This document shows positions 34,601 to 43,280 of a stretch of 64,000 nucleotides of DNA, one piece after another. This DNA is from Streptomyces marincola (GTDB lineage Bacteria; Actinomycetota; Actinomycetes; Streptomycetales; Streptomycetaceae): assembly GCF_020410765.1 (NCBI RefSeq), contig NZ_CP084541.1:310001-374000 (forward strand), in the 5' to 3' direction. The translations under genes were made by a program, and so were the position numbers. Position 1 is the stretch's first letter. Each line of letters opens with the position of its first letter. The notes beneath the pieces are model-generated. The model was not told the DNA's origin. It saw only the letters and a program-made list of their open reading frames with translations, and made no database searches.

Positions 34601-35347
34601 TCAGCCGAGTCCCGCGTTGAGGAACAGACCGCCGTCCAGCACCAGTGTCTGCCCGGTGATCCAGGCGGAGTCGGCCGAGGTGAGGAACGCGGCGGCACCG
34701 GCCACGTCGGACGGCTCGCCCAGCCGTCCCAACGGGTAGGGCGCCGCGGCCTCTTCCTCGCGGCCCTCGTACAGCGCCGCGGCGAACTTCGTCCTGACGA
34801 CCGCGGGAGCTATGGCGTTCACCCGTACCCGGGGGGCGAACTCGTGCGCCAGCTGCTCGGTGAGGTTGATCAAGGCCGCCTTGCTGACCCCGTAGGCGCC
34901 GAGGAAGGGGGAGGCGGTCAGCCCGGCGACGGAGGCGATGTTGACGACCGTGCCGCCGTTCTCGCGCTGCCAGGCGTGCCAGGCGCGGCGGGCGAAGCCG
35001 AACGCGGACAGCACGTTGATCTCGAACACCTTCGCCAGCAGCGCGGGTTCGGCGTCGGCGAGGCCGCCGAGCACGGGATTGCGGCCCGCGTTGTTGACCA
35101 GGTGGTCGACCCGCCCCCAGGCGTGCATGACGCGGTCGATCACCTCGTCCTGGTGTGCCTCGTCGTGGGCCTTGCCCGCGACGCCCATCGCCCGGTCGGA
35201 GCCCAGGGCGTCGACGGCGGCGGCGAGGGCGTCGGCGTCGCGGCCGGTGAGGCACACCCGGTCGCCGCGCGCGAGCAGGGCCTTCGCGATGCCGTGGCCG
35301 ATGCCGCGGCTCGCGCCGGTTATCACGGTGACGGGTGCGGTACTCAT
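34601..35347 (-). CDS. Short-chain dehydrogenase/reductase
   Basis: 248 aa. Classical SDR: cofactor motif TGASRGIG, NNAG, and catalytic YGVSK (Tyr-x-x-x-Lys), ending in the usual SAWITGQTLVLDGG. Arg17 and an early basic residue suggest NADP(H) preference. The second SDR gene lies 49 nt upstream, so the two are probably co-transcribed. Substrate is unknown; the pair could act on hydroxyacyl-CoA intermediates. Confidence 0.88.
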   Translation of the reverse strand: MSTAPVTVITGASRGIGHGIAKALLARGDRVCLTGRDADALAAAVDALGSDRAMGVAGKAHDEAHQDEVIDRVMHAWGRVDHLVNNAGRNPVLGGLADAEPALLAKVFEINVLSAFGFARRAWHAWQRENGGTVVNIASVAGLTASPFLGAYGVSKAALINLTEQLAHEFAPRVRVNAIAPAVVRTKFAAALYEGREEEAAAPYPLGRLGEPSDVAGAAAFLTSADSAWITGQTLVLDGGLFLNAGLG

Positions 35348-35396
35348 GGGTCTGCGCGCTCCTCGGTGTCTCGGGCCGGCCGGTGTCCCGGGCCTG

Positions 35397-36158
35397 TCAG
35401 TCCAGCGGGCCGCCGGCCACGTACAGCACCTGGCCGGAGACGAAGCCCGAGGACTCGTCGGTGAAGAACGCGATGGCCTCGGCCACGTCCTCGGGCCGGC
35501 CGACGCGCCGGACCGGGATGCTGTCGGCCGCCGCCTGCTGGAACTCCTCGAATCCGACGCCGACCCGGGCGGCGGTCCGCGCGGTCATGTCGGTGACGAT
35601 GAAACCGGGCGCGACCGCGTTGGCGGTGATGCCGAACTTGCCCAGCTCGATCGCCAGGGTCTTGGTGAAGCCCTGGAGCCCGGCCTTCGCGGCGGAGTAG
35701 TTGGCCTGGCCCCGGTTGCCGAGCGCGGAGCTGGACGACAGGCTCACGATGCGGCCGAACCCGGCCTGCACCATGTGCTGTTGGCAGGCCCTGGCCATGA
35801 GGAACGCGCCGCGCAGGTGCACGTTCATGACGGTGTCCCAGTCGCCGTCGGTCATCTTGAACAGCAGGTTGTCCCGCAGCACGCCCGCGTTGTTGACGAG
35901 GATCTGCGGCGGGCCGAGTCCGTCGGCGACCCGGGCCACCGCCGCCTGCACCGCCTCGGCGTCCGCGACGTCGCAGCCGACGGCCAGCGCCCGGCCGCCG
36001 GCCTCGGTGATCGCCGCGACGGTGTCCGCACCGGCCTGCTCCTCCAGGTCGATCACGGCGACCGCGCGCCCCTGGGCGGCCAGCCTGCGCGCGGTGGCCG
36101 CGCCGATGCCCCGGGCCGCTCCGGTCACGATGGCGACGCGCTGATCGCTGGTGGACAT
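35397..36158 (-). CDS. FabG-type 3-oxoacyl reductase (SDR)
   Basis: 253 aa, ATG 36158 with GAGGAG 9 nt upstream. TGAARGIG cofactor loop followed by an Asp (VIDLEE), which points to NAD(H). NNAG, Ser-Tyr-Lys catalytic set (SLSSSS, NYSAAK) and FVSGQVLYVAGG at the end. It is close to FabG in length and motifs, but it is outside a fatty-acid gene cluster, so it may serve polyhydroxyalkanoate or beta-oxidation-like chemistry. First gene of the SDR pair. Confidence 0.85.
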   Translation of the reverse strand: MSTSDQRVAIVTGAARGIGAATARRLAAQGRAVAVIDLEEQAGADTVAAITEAGGRALAVGCDVADAEAVQAAVARVADGLGPPQILVNNAGVLRDNLLFKMTDGDWDTVMNVHLRGAFLMARACQQHMVQAGFGRIVSLSSSSALGNRGQANYSAAKAGLQGFTKTLAIELGKFGITANAVAPGFIVTDMTARTAARVGVGFEEFQQAAADSIPVRRVGRPEDVAEAIAFFTDESSGFVSGQVLYVAGGPLD

Positions 36159-36244
36159 GGTGTGTTCTCCTCGTCGTCGTCGACAGCCGGGCTACCGCCA
36201 AGTAACCAGCCTGGGGTGACGCTAGAAAGCGGAGGCACGATCTG

Positions 36245-36667
36245 TCAACGGACCAGCACGTGAAGCAGCCGCTCCAGTTCCGCGGCCGGGTCCGCGGTCA
36301 GTCCCGTGTGCACGGGCCCCGGCTGCACGACGGTGCTGCGCGGCGCGACCAGCCAGCGGAAACGGCGCCCGGCGTCGTCACCGCCCGCGGGCCCGGCCGC
36401 CCGGCCGCCGAGGCAGACGCATTCGGCCGCGGCCAGGGCCGCCAGCACGCCCGGCACGTCGGCGGCCGGGTCGAGCGCCCGGAGCCGCGCCTCGTCGAGG
36501 TGCACCCGGGCCGCGAGGAAGGAGCGCGCGCGGCAGTACAGGACCACACCGGCGTTGATGGACTCGCCGCGCTCCATGCGGGGGACCACGCGCAGCAGCG
36601 CGTACTCGAACACGTCGCGGACCGCGGTCCCCGCGACGTCGCCGGTGGTGGGGTGGGTCGTCGTCAT
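36245..36667 (-). CDS. DUF3037-family protein
   Basis: 140 aa, ATG 36667. Contains the family's FEYALLRVVPRMERGESINAGV-type opening and VLYCRARSFLAARV strand. Its start overlaps the stop of the HipA-like kinase gene by ATGA (36664-36667), so the two are translationally coupled. The function is unknown, but the constant partnership with a HipA-like kinase suggests it is a binding partner, substrate or antidote. Confidence 0.8.
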   Translation of the reverse strand: MTTTHPTTGDVAGTAVRDVFEYALLRVVPRMERGESINAGVVLYCRARSFLAARVHLDEARLRALDPAADVPGVLAALAAAECVCLGGRAAGPAGGDDAGRRFRWLVAPRSTVVQPGPVHTGLTADPAAELERLLHVLVR

Positions 36668-37518
36668 CGGGCGCCGTCCTTCCGGCCGGGGGCGACCGCG
36701 TCGCGGCGGCGGTGCGGCCAGGAGGTCAGCCAGCCGGGGGCTTGGGAGCCGCGGTCGGGCGTGGGCTCGCCGAGGACGACGCGTTCGTGCACGGAGGCGG
36801 CGCGCGCCGCGAGCACCTCCGCGTAGGCCGCGCGGACCTCGCCAGGACCGGCGAAGCCGGGCTCGTCCGCGAGCCACGCGTCGGGCACGTCGGCGAGGGT
36901 GCCGGCCAGCGTCTCCTCGGTGACCAGCGGGGCCAACTCGGCCGCCGCCGCGGCGACGTCGGGGCCGAAGGGCGCCAGCGCGTGGTCGGACGCGTCGTAC
37001 GGCCTGGCCGCGGAGGCAGCCGCCGTGGGCCAGTTGTGGTGCCAGATCAGCGCGGCGCCGTGGTCGATGAGCCACAGATCGCCGTGCCAGACGAGCAGAT
37101 TGGGGTTGCGCCAGGACCGGTCCACGTTGTTGACCAGGGCGTCGAACCAGACGACGCGGCCGGCCTCGGCCGCGTCGACGCCGAACGCCAGCGGGTCGAA
37201 GCCGATCGACCCCGGGAGGAAGTCCATGCCCAGGTTGGTCCCGGCGCTGGACTTCAGCAACTGCTGCACCTCCTGGTCCGGTTCGCTCAGCCCGATCACC
37301 GGATCGAGCTCCAGGCACACCAGTTCGGGTACGCGCAGGCCGAGACGGCGGGCGAGGCCGCCGCAGATCACCTCGGCCACGAGGGACTTGCGGCCCTGCC
37401 CCGCACCGGTGAACTTCATCACATAGGTGCCGAGATCCTCGGCCTCCACGATGCCCGGCAGCGAGCCCCCCTCACGCAACGGGGTGACATACCGGGTCGC
37501 GAACGTTTCGCGCAGCAT
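36664..37518 (-). CDS. HipA-like Ser/Thr kinase
   Basis: 284 aa, ATG 37518. Shorter than E. coli HipA (440 aa): only the kinase core is present. A Gly/Lys loop (GAGQGRKSLVAEV) resembles the phosphate-binding region, VVWFDALVNNVDRSWRNPN is the catalytic loop (Asp and Asn) and LWLIDHGAAL the metal-binding loop. There is no HipB-like DNA-binding partner; DUF3037 takes that place, overlapping by 4 nt. Family members phosphorylate proteins (for example glutamyl-tRNA synthetase for HipA), but the target here is unknown. Confidence 0.82.
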   Translation of the reverse strand: MLRETFATRYVTPLREGGSLPGIVEAEDLGTYVMKFTGAGQGRKSLVAEVICGGLARRLGLRVPELVCLELDPVIGLSEPDQEVQQLLKSSAGTNLGMDFLPGSIGFDPLAFGVDAAEAGRVVWFDALVNNVDRSWRNPNLLVWHGDLWLIDHGAALIWHHNWPTAAASAARPYDASDHALAPFGPDVAAAAAELAPLVTEETLAGTLADVPDAWLADEPGFAGPGEVRAAYAEVLAARAASVHERVVLGEPTPDRGSQAPGWLTSWPHRRRDAVAPGRKDGAR

Positions 37519-37665
37519 TCCCCCAGGTTAGATCCTGTGCCGCCGTTCCTGTCGCGGCACCGGCAGGGGAACGCGTCGGCACGCCCGCGAGGGCGCTAGG
37601 GTCGGCCCCCGGCGGGGGTGGCGGCCGGTGCCCGCCGCCCGCACGGCGAGGGAAAGTGGAGAGAC

Positions 37666-38088
37666 ATGAGTGACGAGGCGGGCCTCCTGCGGCGGCCCAC
37701 GACCAGGCGGAGCGTGGTCGCGGCGGGCGCCGCGGGACTGACCGGGCTGCTCGGCGCCTGCGGCGCGGGCAGCGGCGGCGGCGAGCGCGGGGGTGAGCCG
37801 GGCGAGCGGCTCGGCTCGGCCTCGCAGGTGCCCGAGGGCGGGGGCACGGTGTTCGGGGAGCAGGGCGTCGTGGTGACGCAGCCGGCGGCGGGCGAGTACC
37901 GCGGCTTCTCCGCGATCTGCCCGCACCAGGGCTGCACCGTCTCCGAGGTGCGCGACGGGACCATCGACTGCCTGTGCCACGGCAGCAAGTTCGCCATCGA
38001 GGACGGCAGCGTGGTGCGGGGCCCGGCCACAGAGCCGCTGGCCCCGCGGGAGATCGCCGTCAGCGGGGACACCGTCCGCCTGGCCTGA
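37666..38088 (+). CDS. Tat-exported Rieske [2Fe-2S] lipoprotein
   Basis: 140 aa, ATG 37666 with GGAGAG upstream. N-terminus: twin arginine (TTRRSVVA), a short hydrophobic stretch and a lipobox (LLGAC), so it is exported folded and lipid-anchored. C-terminal Rieske domain with CPHQGC and CLCHGS, providing two Cys and two His ligands and the two disulfide-type cysteines. It stands alone, without a cytochrome b or oxygenase subunit nearby, so it probably transfers single electrons at the outer face of the membrane. It ends directly against the convergent LysR gene (stop codons adjacent). Confidence 0.9.
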   Translation: MSDEAGLLRRPTTRRSVVAAGAAGLTGLLGACGAGSGGGERGGEPGERLGSASQVPEGGGTVFGEQGVVVTQPAAGEYRGFSAICPHQGCTVSEVRDGTIDCLCHGSKFAIEDGSVVRGPATEPLAPREIAVSGDTVRLA

Positions 38089-39051
38089 TCAGCCGGCCGC
38101 GTCCGGGGGGCCGCCCACGGGGGCGGTCGCGTCGATCGCCTCCTGGTCCTGGGCGACGGAACGGGCCGCCGCCCGCAGCGCGCCCACCGCGGCGGCCACC
38201 GAGGGCCGCCGGTCGTCGCCGGCCCGCCACACCGCGTACAGGCGGCGGGTGATGGTGCGCCGGACCGGCACCACGGCGACGCCGGCCGGCACCGGGGCGC
38301 GGCCCAGGCGCGGGGCGACCGCGACGCCGAGCCCGGCCGCGATCAGTGCGAGCTGGGTGTGGTGCTCGGCCGCGGTGTGGGTGACGCGCGGTTCGATGCC
38401 CCGGCCGCGCAGGGTGAAGAGCAGCCACTCGTGGCACACCGCGCCGGGCGGCCAGGACACCCACGGGTCGTCGGCGAAGTCCTCCAGGTCGACCCGGTCC
38501 CGGCGCGCCAGCGGATGGTCATCGGGCATGGCGACATCGGCCACGTCGTCGAGCAGCGCCTGCCGCGACAGCCCGCCCGGCACGGCCAGCGGCCGGTTGT
38601 ACCAGTCGAGGACGACGGCCAGGTCGAGCGCGCCCCGGTCGAGCTCCCGCAGCGCGTCCTGCGGCTCCATCTCCCGCAGCCGCGGCTCCAGTCTGGGGTG
38701 GCCGGCCCGCAGGGCGGCGAGTGCCCGGGGGAACAGCCCGCGCGCCGCCGTGGCGAACGCGCCGACCAGCAACTCCCCCACGGCGCGGCCGTGCTGGGCC
38801 TCCAGATCGGCGTGGGCCAGCTCGACCTGGGCGAGGATCCGGCCGGCGTGCTCGCTCAGCAGTCGGCCCGCGTCCGTGAGGCGGACGCCGCGGCCGTTCT
38901 TCGCGAGGAGCCGCTGCCCCGCCTCCCGTTCCAGTTTGGCCATCTGCTGCGACACGGCGGAGGTGGTGACGTGCAGGGCGCCGGCCGCCGCGCTCACCGA
39001 GCCGTGCTGGCTGATGGCGTGCAGGACGCGGAGCCGGTCGATGTTCAACAC
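38089..39051 (-). CDS. LysR-family transcriptional regulator
   Basis: 320 aa from GTG 39051. N-terminal winged helix (LNIDRLRVLHAISQHGSVSAAA and TTSAVSQQMAKLE), followed by the two-lobed substrate-binding effector domain (GELLVGAFATAARGLFP to about 290). The C-terminal 20 residues are Pro/Ala-rich. Effector and target are unknown; no divergent partner gene lies upstream. Confidence 0.88.
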   Translation of the reverse strand: MLNIDRLRVLHAISQHGSVSAAAGALHVTTSAVSQQMAKLEREAGQRLLAKNGRGVRLTDAGRLLSEHAGRILAQVELAHADLEAQHGRAVGELLVGAFATAARGLFPRALAALRAGHPRLEPRLREMEPQDALRELDRGALDLAVVLDWYNRPLAVPGGLSRQALLDDVADVAMPDDHPLARRDRVDLEDFADDPWVSWPPGAVCHEWLLFTLRGRGIEPRVTHTAAEHHTQLALIAAGLGVAVAPRLGRAPVPAGVAVVPVRRTITRRLYAVWRAGDDRRPSVAAAVGALRAAARSVAQDQEAIDATAPVGGPPDAAG

Positions 39052-39146
39052 GTAGCGATGCTACTGCGCCATCTCCCTTCCCTCTCAGGCTGCTTCACCT
39101 TCGGGGGTTGGCGCCGTGCCCGGCCGCGGGGCCGCCGCCTCGCGCC

Positions 39147-40487
39147 TCAGCCGTAGCGGCGCGGCGCGGGCGGGCGGACGGCGCGGGCCACCGCGTCAGC
39201 GAGCGGCACCGTCTCGGCGGGGGCCAGGGTGGCCACCGTCACCCGCACCGCGGGCGGCGTGGCGATCCGGAACCGCGCGCCGGGCGCGACGGCCCAGCCG
39301 GCGTGCAGCAGCCCGGCCACGGCGGCGGTCTCGTCGGGGACGGGCACCCATACGTTCAGTCCGCAGCGCCCGCGCGCGGGCACCCCACGCGCCCGGAGCG
39401 CCCGCAGCAGCGCCTCGCGACGCTCGTCGTAGGCGCGCGCCGCCGGGGACGCTCCGGCCGGGCGCCGCGCCCACAGCCGGGCCACGGCGCCCTGGAGCAC
39501 GTGGCTGACCCAGCCGGGGCCGAGGCGCTGGCGCCCGATGACCCGCTCCACGGTGTCCGCGTCCCCCGTGCACACCGCGACCCGCAGGTCGGGGCCGTGG
39601 GCCTTGGCCGCGGACCGCGTGAACGCCCACCGCCTCGTGCTGCCGGCGAGCGGGAACAGGGGGACGGACACGATGCCGTCGCCGTGGTCGTCCTCGACGA
39701 CGAGGACGTCGGGGTGCTCCGCGAGGGCCGCGCGCAACTCCTCGGCGCGCGCCGGGGTGAGCGCCGCGCCGGTCGGGTTCTGCGCGCGTGCGGTCACGAT
39801 GACGGCGCGCACGCCCTGCCCGAGGGCGCGCGCGAACGGGCCGGGCTGCGGGCCCTCGTCGTCGACGGCGACCGGGACGGGGCGCAGCCCGAGGGCGGGG
39901 AGCAGGTCGAGGAGCGCGCCCCAGCCGGGATCCTCGACGGCGACCGCGTCGCCGGGGCGCAGGCGCGCGGCGAGGACGCGTTCGATCGCGTCGAGGGCGC
40001 CCGAGGTGACGGCGAGCGGCCCTTCGGGCAGGCCGTCGCGCGCGAACCGCTCCCCGGTGACGCGTTCGAGGTCGGGGTGCACCGGGGGGCCGCCGTAGAG
40101 CACGGGGGCCGCGGCGGCCTCGGCCGCCGAGGCAGCGAGCGCGGGGCCGAGGGAGTCGAGCAGGTCGGGGTCCGGGTTGCCCTCGGTGAGGTCGCGCGCG
40201 CCCGGGGGCACGGCGGGCCCGCGCGCCTCGCGGGGGGTGTGCGCCGGGCGGGCGCGGACCCGGGTGCCGCGGCGGCCGGCCGTCTCGACGACGCCGCGCT
40301 CGCGCAGCGCCCGGTAGGCGGCGGCCACGGTGTTGGGGTTCACGCCCAACTCCGCGGCCAGCTCCCGCAGCGGCGGGAGGGCCTGGCCGGGGGCCAGGTC
40401 CCCCGCGCTCACGGCGTTCTCCACGCTGGTCGCGATTTCGGCGGCGCGCCGCCCTTCGATCCGATATCCTCCTAGCACATTGACCAT
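39147..40487 (-). CDS. MocR-type GntR regulator with aminotransferase domain
   Basis: 446 aa, ATG 40487. N-terminal GntR winged helix (LRELAAELGVNPNTVAAAYRAL), then a fold-type I aminotransferase-like domain; the PLP-binding Lys is likely the one in TRSAAKAHGPDLR. MocR proteins bind PLP and regulate genes of vitamin B6 or amino-acid metabolism without catalysing transamination. It is divergent from a pyridoxamine-phosphate-oxidase-fold gene, with a tandem 8-bp repeat between the two. The start has no ribosome binding site and may be leaderless. Confidence 0.88.
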   Translation of the reverse strand: MVNVLGGYRIEGRRAAEIATSVENAVSAGDLAPGQALPPLRELAAELGVNPNTVAAAYRALRERGVVETAGRRGTRVRARPAHTPREARGPAVPPGARDLTEGNPDPDLLDSLGPALAASAAEAAAAPVLYGGPPVHPDLERVTGERFARDGLPEGPLAVTSGALDAIERVLAARLRPGDAVAVEDPGWGALLDLLPALGLRPVPVAVDDEGPQPGPFARALGQGVRAVIVTARAQNPTGAALTPARAEELRAALAEHPDVLVVEDDHGDGIVSVPLFPLAGSTRRWAFTRSAAKAHGPDLRVAVCTGDADTVERVIGRQRLGPGWVSHVLQGAVARLWARRPAGASPAARAYDERREALLRALRARGVPARGRCGLNVWVPVPDETAAVAGLLHAGWAVAPGARFRIATPPAVRVTVATLAPAETVPLADAVARAVRPPAPRRYG

Positions 40488-40488
40488 T

Positions 40489-40504
40489 TTGCACTATTGC
40501 AATA
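40489..40504. promoter_or_regulatory. Tandem TTGCAMTA repeats, probable MocR operator
   Basis: TTGCACTA (40489-40496) is directly followed by TTGCAATA (40497-40504), just upstream of the MocR start and 32 bp before the PNPOx-like gene. A TTGACC at 40480-40485 could be a -35 for the plus strand. MocR regulators bind direct repeats in such divergent gaps. Confidence 0.6.
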
Positions 40505-40535
40505 CCGGCGGCAAGTCCGCCACCGAGGAGGCGCC

Positions 40536-41231
40536 ATGTCCTTCCCGCCCACCGGCACCGCGGCCGACCGGACGCCGCACGAGGGCTCCGGCTACCGGAG
40601 GACCGCACGCACGACCCCCGCCCGGGCCAAGGAACGGGTGGGCTACGACCGGCAGTCGGTGCACTCCGTCCTCGACGAGGGCTACGTGTGCCACCTCGGC
40701 TTCGTGCGCGAGGGCGCCCCCGTCGTGCTGCCGACCCTCTACGCGCGCGAGGGCGAACGGCTGTACCTGCACGGTTCGACCGGCGCGACCGCCGTGCTCG
40801 GCGCGCGCGGCGACGGGCTGGCGGTGTGCGTGACCGTGACGCACGTGGACGGGCTCGTGCTGGCCCGCTCCGCGTTCCACCACTCCGTCAACTACCGGTC
40901 GGTGGTGGCCCACGGCACGGCCCACCCGGTGCGGGACACGGCCGAGAAGGCACGCGTCCTCGACCTGCTCGTCGACCACGTGGTGCCGGGCCGGGCGGCC
41001 GACTGCCGCCCGGCCGACCCCAGGGAACTGGCCGCGACCGGTGTCCTGGCACTCGACCTCGCCGAAGTCTCGGTCAAGGTGCGCGCCGGCGGCCCGAACG
41101 ACGACCCCGAGGACCTCTCACTCCCGCACTGGGCCGGCGTCCTCCCGGTCCGCACGGTCCACGGGCCGCCCGTCCCCGCCGGTGCGCCCGCCTCCGCTCC
41201 CGGCTACCTGACGGCTTACGCCCGCGCCTGA
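40536..41231 (+). CDS. Pyridoxamine 5'-phosphate oxidase-fold flavoprotein
   Basis: 231 aa, ATG 40536 preceded by GAGGAGG. It has the split-barrel FMN-binding layout of PNPOx-like proteins: VHSVLDEGYVCHLGFV, PTLYAREGERLYLHGST, CVTVTHVDGLVLARSAFHHSVNYRSV and a C-terminal W-G-V-like segment (HWAGVLPV). The exact substrate is uncertain (FMN- or F420-type reductases share the fold). It is divergent from the MocR gene and probably its target. The 3' end overlaps the convergent exporter gene by 114 nt. Confidence 0.82.
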   Translation: MSFPPTGTAADRTPHEGSGYRRTARTTPARAKERVGYDRQSVHSVLDEGYVCHLGFVREGAPVVLPTLYAREGERLYLHGSTGATAVLGARGDGLAVCVTVTHVDGLVLARSAFHHSVNYRSVVAHGTAHPVRDTAEKARVLDLLVDHVVPGRAADCRPADPRELAATGVLALDLAEVSVKVRAGGPNDDPEDLSLPHWAGVLPVRTVHGPPVPAGAPASAPGYLTAYARA

Positions 41232-42227
41232 CCTGCCCTCCGCGAGCACGAGGCCCACCACGGAACCGAGGAGCAGGAAGGTGCCGGCGACCACGGCGGG
41301 GGTCAGCCGTTCGCCGAGGAAGGCCACGGCGATCAGGGTCGCCGTCAGCGGCTCGATGAGGACGATCACCGAGGCCGTGGCCGCCCGCACCACCGCCATC
41401 CCGGCGAAGTACAGCGCGTAGGCCAGCGCCGTGGGCACGGCCGCCAGGTAGCCGAGCAGCCACAGCGAGACGCCCAGGTTCTCCGCCTGCGGCAGCACGC
41501 CGACGACCGGCGCGAAGGGCAGCAGCAGCGCGGTGCCCACGGCCAGCGAGGCCAGGGCGTTGTCCAGCGGGCCGCCACCCGCCCCGGCACGGCCCTGGCC
41601 TCGGCTGTAGAGGGTCATCACCGTGTAGCCGGCCGCCGAGAGCAGCGCGAACAGCACGCCGGGCAGCTGTACCGTGCCCGAGCCGCCCGCTCCGCCGAGC
41701 GTGAGCACGACGAGTCCGGCCAGCGCGCCCGCCACCGCCACGACACCGCCCCGGCCGAGGCGTTCGCCCAGGAACAGCCGGCCGCCGATGGCCACGAGCA
41801 CAGGACCCGCGCCGAGGGTGACCACCGTGCCGACGGCCAGCCCCGTGCCCTCGACAGCCGCGAAGTACGCGGCCTGGGAGAGCGCGAACGACGCCCCGAG
41901 CACGCCCGCGCGCGCGACGCGGCGCACCCAACTCGCCTGGGGCGCGCCGGTCGCCACCCGGCGCGGGGCGCGCCGGCGGAACAGCGGGCGAACGGCGAGC
42001 AGCAGCAGCGTTCCGCCGGCCATCCGCCAGAAGGTCAGGGCCAGCGGCCCGAGGCCGCTGCTCTCGAACAGCCGGGCGCCGACGGCGCCCCCGGTGCCCC
42101 ACAGCACCGCGGCGAGGGCGACGAAGACCAGACCGCGTCCGCGGCCGGCCGGGGCAGGCACGGACGGCTCGGGGCCGCCCGGGGGAAACGAGGGCCCCGC
42201 GGGGCCCGTTGAGACGGAATGACGCAC
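41118..42227 (-). CDS. EamA/DMT-family transporter
   Basis: 369 aa from GTG 42227 with GGAG 8 nt upstream. Ten predicted membrane helices in two EamA repeats (first ending near GERLGRGGVVAV, second with EPLTATLIAVAFLGERL), as in drug/metabolite and amino-acid exporters. The C-terminal 35 residues are a charged tail. That tail lies opposite the last 114 nt of the convergent PNPOx-like gene, so either the tail is real or the stop has drifted. Substrate unknown. Confidence 0.85.
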   Translation of the reverse strand: MRHSVSTGPAGPSFPPGGPEPSVPAPAGRGRGLVFVALAAVLWGTGGAVGARLFESSGLGPLALTFWRMAGGTLLLLAVRPLFRRRAPRRVATGAPQASWVRRVARAGVLGASFALSQAAYFAAVEGTGLAVGTVVTLGAGPVLVAIGGRLFLGERLGRGGVVAVAGALAGLVVLTLGGAGGSGTVQLPGVLFALLSAAGYTVMTLYSRGQGRAGAGGGPLDNALASLAVGTALLLPFAPVVGVLPQAENLGVSLWLLGYLAAVPTALAYALYFAGMAVVRAATASVIVLIEPLTATLIAVAFLGERLTPAVVAGTFLLLGSVVGLVLAEGRSGAGVSRQVAGSGGGRTGGDGRPVDRADREDAGPVRE

Positions 42228-42532
42228 GAGAGTTCTCCCACACGACGAGGATTGGCCATCACATCCCGAGTGCGGGCAGGACCGGGCGACGCCAGGGCTC
42301 CGCCTGGCGTGCGAATCGGCGGGACCGCCCGCGTCAGACGGCGGGCGGCGGGAGAACGGTCCTGATCACGCCGTCATCCTAGGGCTCTGGAACGGTGTTC
42401 GTCGCCCTTACGGGGGATCATCTCCCGGTCCTGGCGTGCCGATCGACGCCAGGGGAACCTGTTGTGACGAGGGCACGTCCCATCCTCACAGCACTCCTCC
42501 GCCAAGCCGGACACCCCCCCACCGGAGGAACC
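42228..42532. other. Intergenic gap between exporter and lipoprotein genes
   Basis: 305 bp divergent region. It contains GGAGGA just before the lipoprotein ATG and nothing else I can name. No RNA gene or convincing small frame is seen. Confidence 0.5.
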
Positions 42533-43249
42533 ATGACCTCTCATTCCGCACGCACCGCCGTGGCCGCCGCCATCGCCGTGCTGATCGCCGCCGGCTGCTC
42601 CGCGTCCGAGGGGTCCGACGAGCCCGCGCGCTCATCGGACGCCGCACCGGCGGACGGCTCCGCCGCCGGTTCCGGCCGGGAGGCCGGCCAGGACTCCGCC
42701 GCGGCCGGCCCGGCCGACGACACCCCCGACAGCGCCCCGGAGGACACGGACGACGCGCGGGCCCCGCAGGAGGCCGACGGCGCCCGCGAGGACGCGGCGG
42801 CCCCGGACGGCCGTCCCGCCTGGTGCTCGCCCGACGCGCTCACGGCCGCCGTGCGCGCCCTCGAACCGGCCGCGGGACACCGCTACGCGGCGCTCGTGCT
42901 CACCAACACCTCCGACGCCAGCTGCCGGACCCAGGGCTGGCCCGGGCTCCAGCTGACGACCGGCGAGGGCGGCGAACTCCCCACCACGACCGTCCGCGAC
43001 CAGTCCACGGACGCGCGGGCGCTCACCGTCGAGCCGGGCGGCAGCGCCTGGGCGCGGCTGCACTGGAGCGCGGTGCCCGGCGACCAGGACCCGGCCGACG
43101 GCGACTGCGGCCCCGCCCCCGCCGGGCTCGCCGTGATCCCGCCGGACACCCGCGGCGCGACGAGCACCGGGTGGGACCTCGGCTCGGTCTGCGGCGCCGG
43201 ACGCATCGAGGCCCAGCCGTTCGCCGCCGGTTCAGGGCCCGGGCGCTGA
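42533..43249 (+). CDS. DUF4232-type secreted lipoprotein
   Basis: 238 aa, ATG 42533 with GGAGGA upstream. Signal peptide with lipobox (LIAAGC), then about 90 residues of acidic, Ala/Ser/Asp-rich linker, then a domain of about 135 residues with WCSPDAL, YAALVLTNTSDASCRTQGWPGLQL and four cysteines placed as in DUF4232 proteins. It is probably exposed on the outer membrane face; no enzymatic residues are evident. Confidence 0.82.
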   Translation: MTSHSARTAVAAAIAVLIAAGCSASEGSDEPARSSDAAPADGSAAGSGREAGQDSAAAGPADDTPDSAPEDTDDARAPQEADGAREDAAAPDGRPAWCSPDALTAAVRALEPAAGHRYAALVLTNTSDASCRTQGWPGLQLTTGEGGELPTTTVRDQSTDARALTVEPGGSAWARLHWSAVPGDQDPADGDCGPAPAGLAVIPPDTRGATSTGWDLGSVCGAGRIEAQPFAAGSGPGR

Positions 43250-43253
43250 CGGC

Positions 43254-43278
43254 CCGGCACCGCGGCGAGCGGTGCCGG
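43254..43278. terminator. Bidirectional hairpin terminator
   Basis: Perfect 10-bp stem, 43254-43263 with 43269-43278, 5-nt loop, between the ends of two convergent genes. Confidence 0.75.
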
Positions 43279-43280
43279 CC

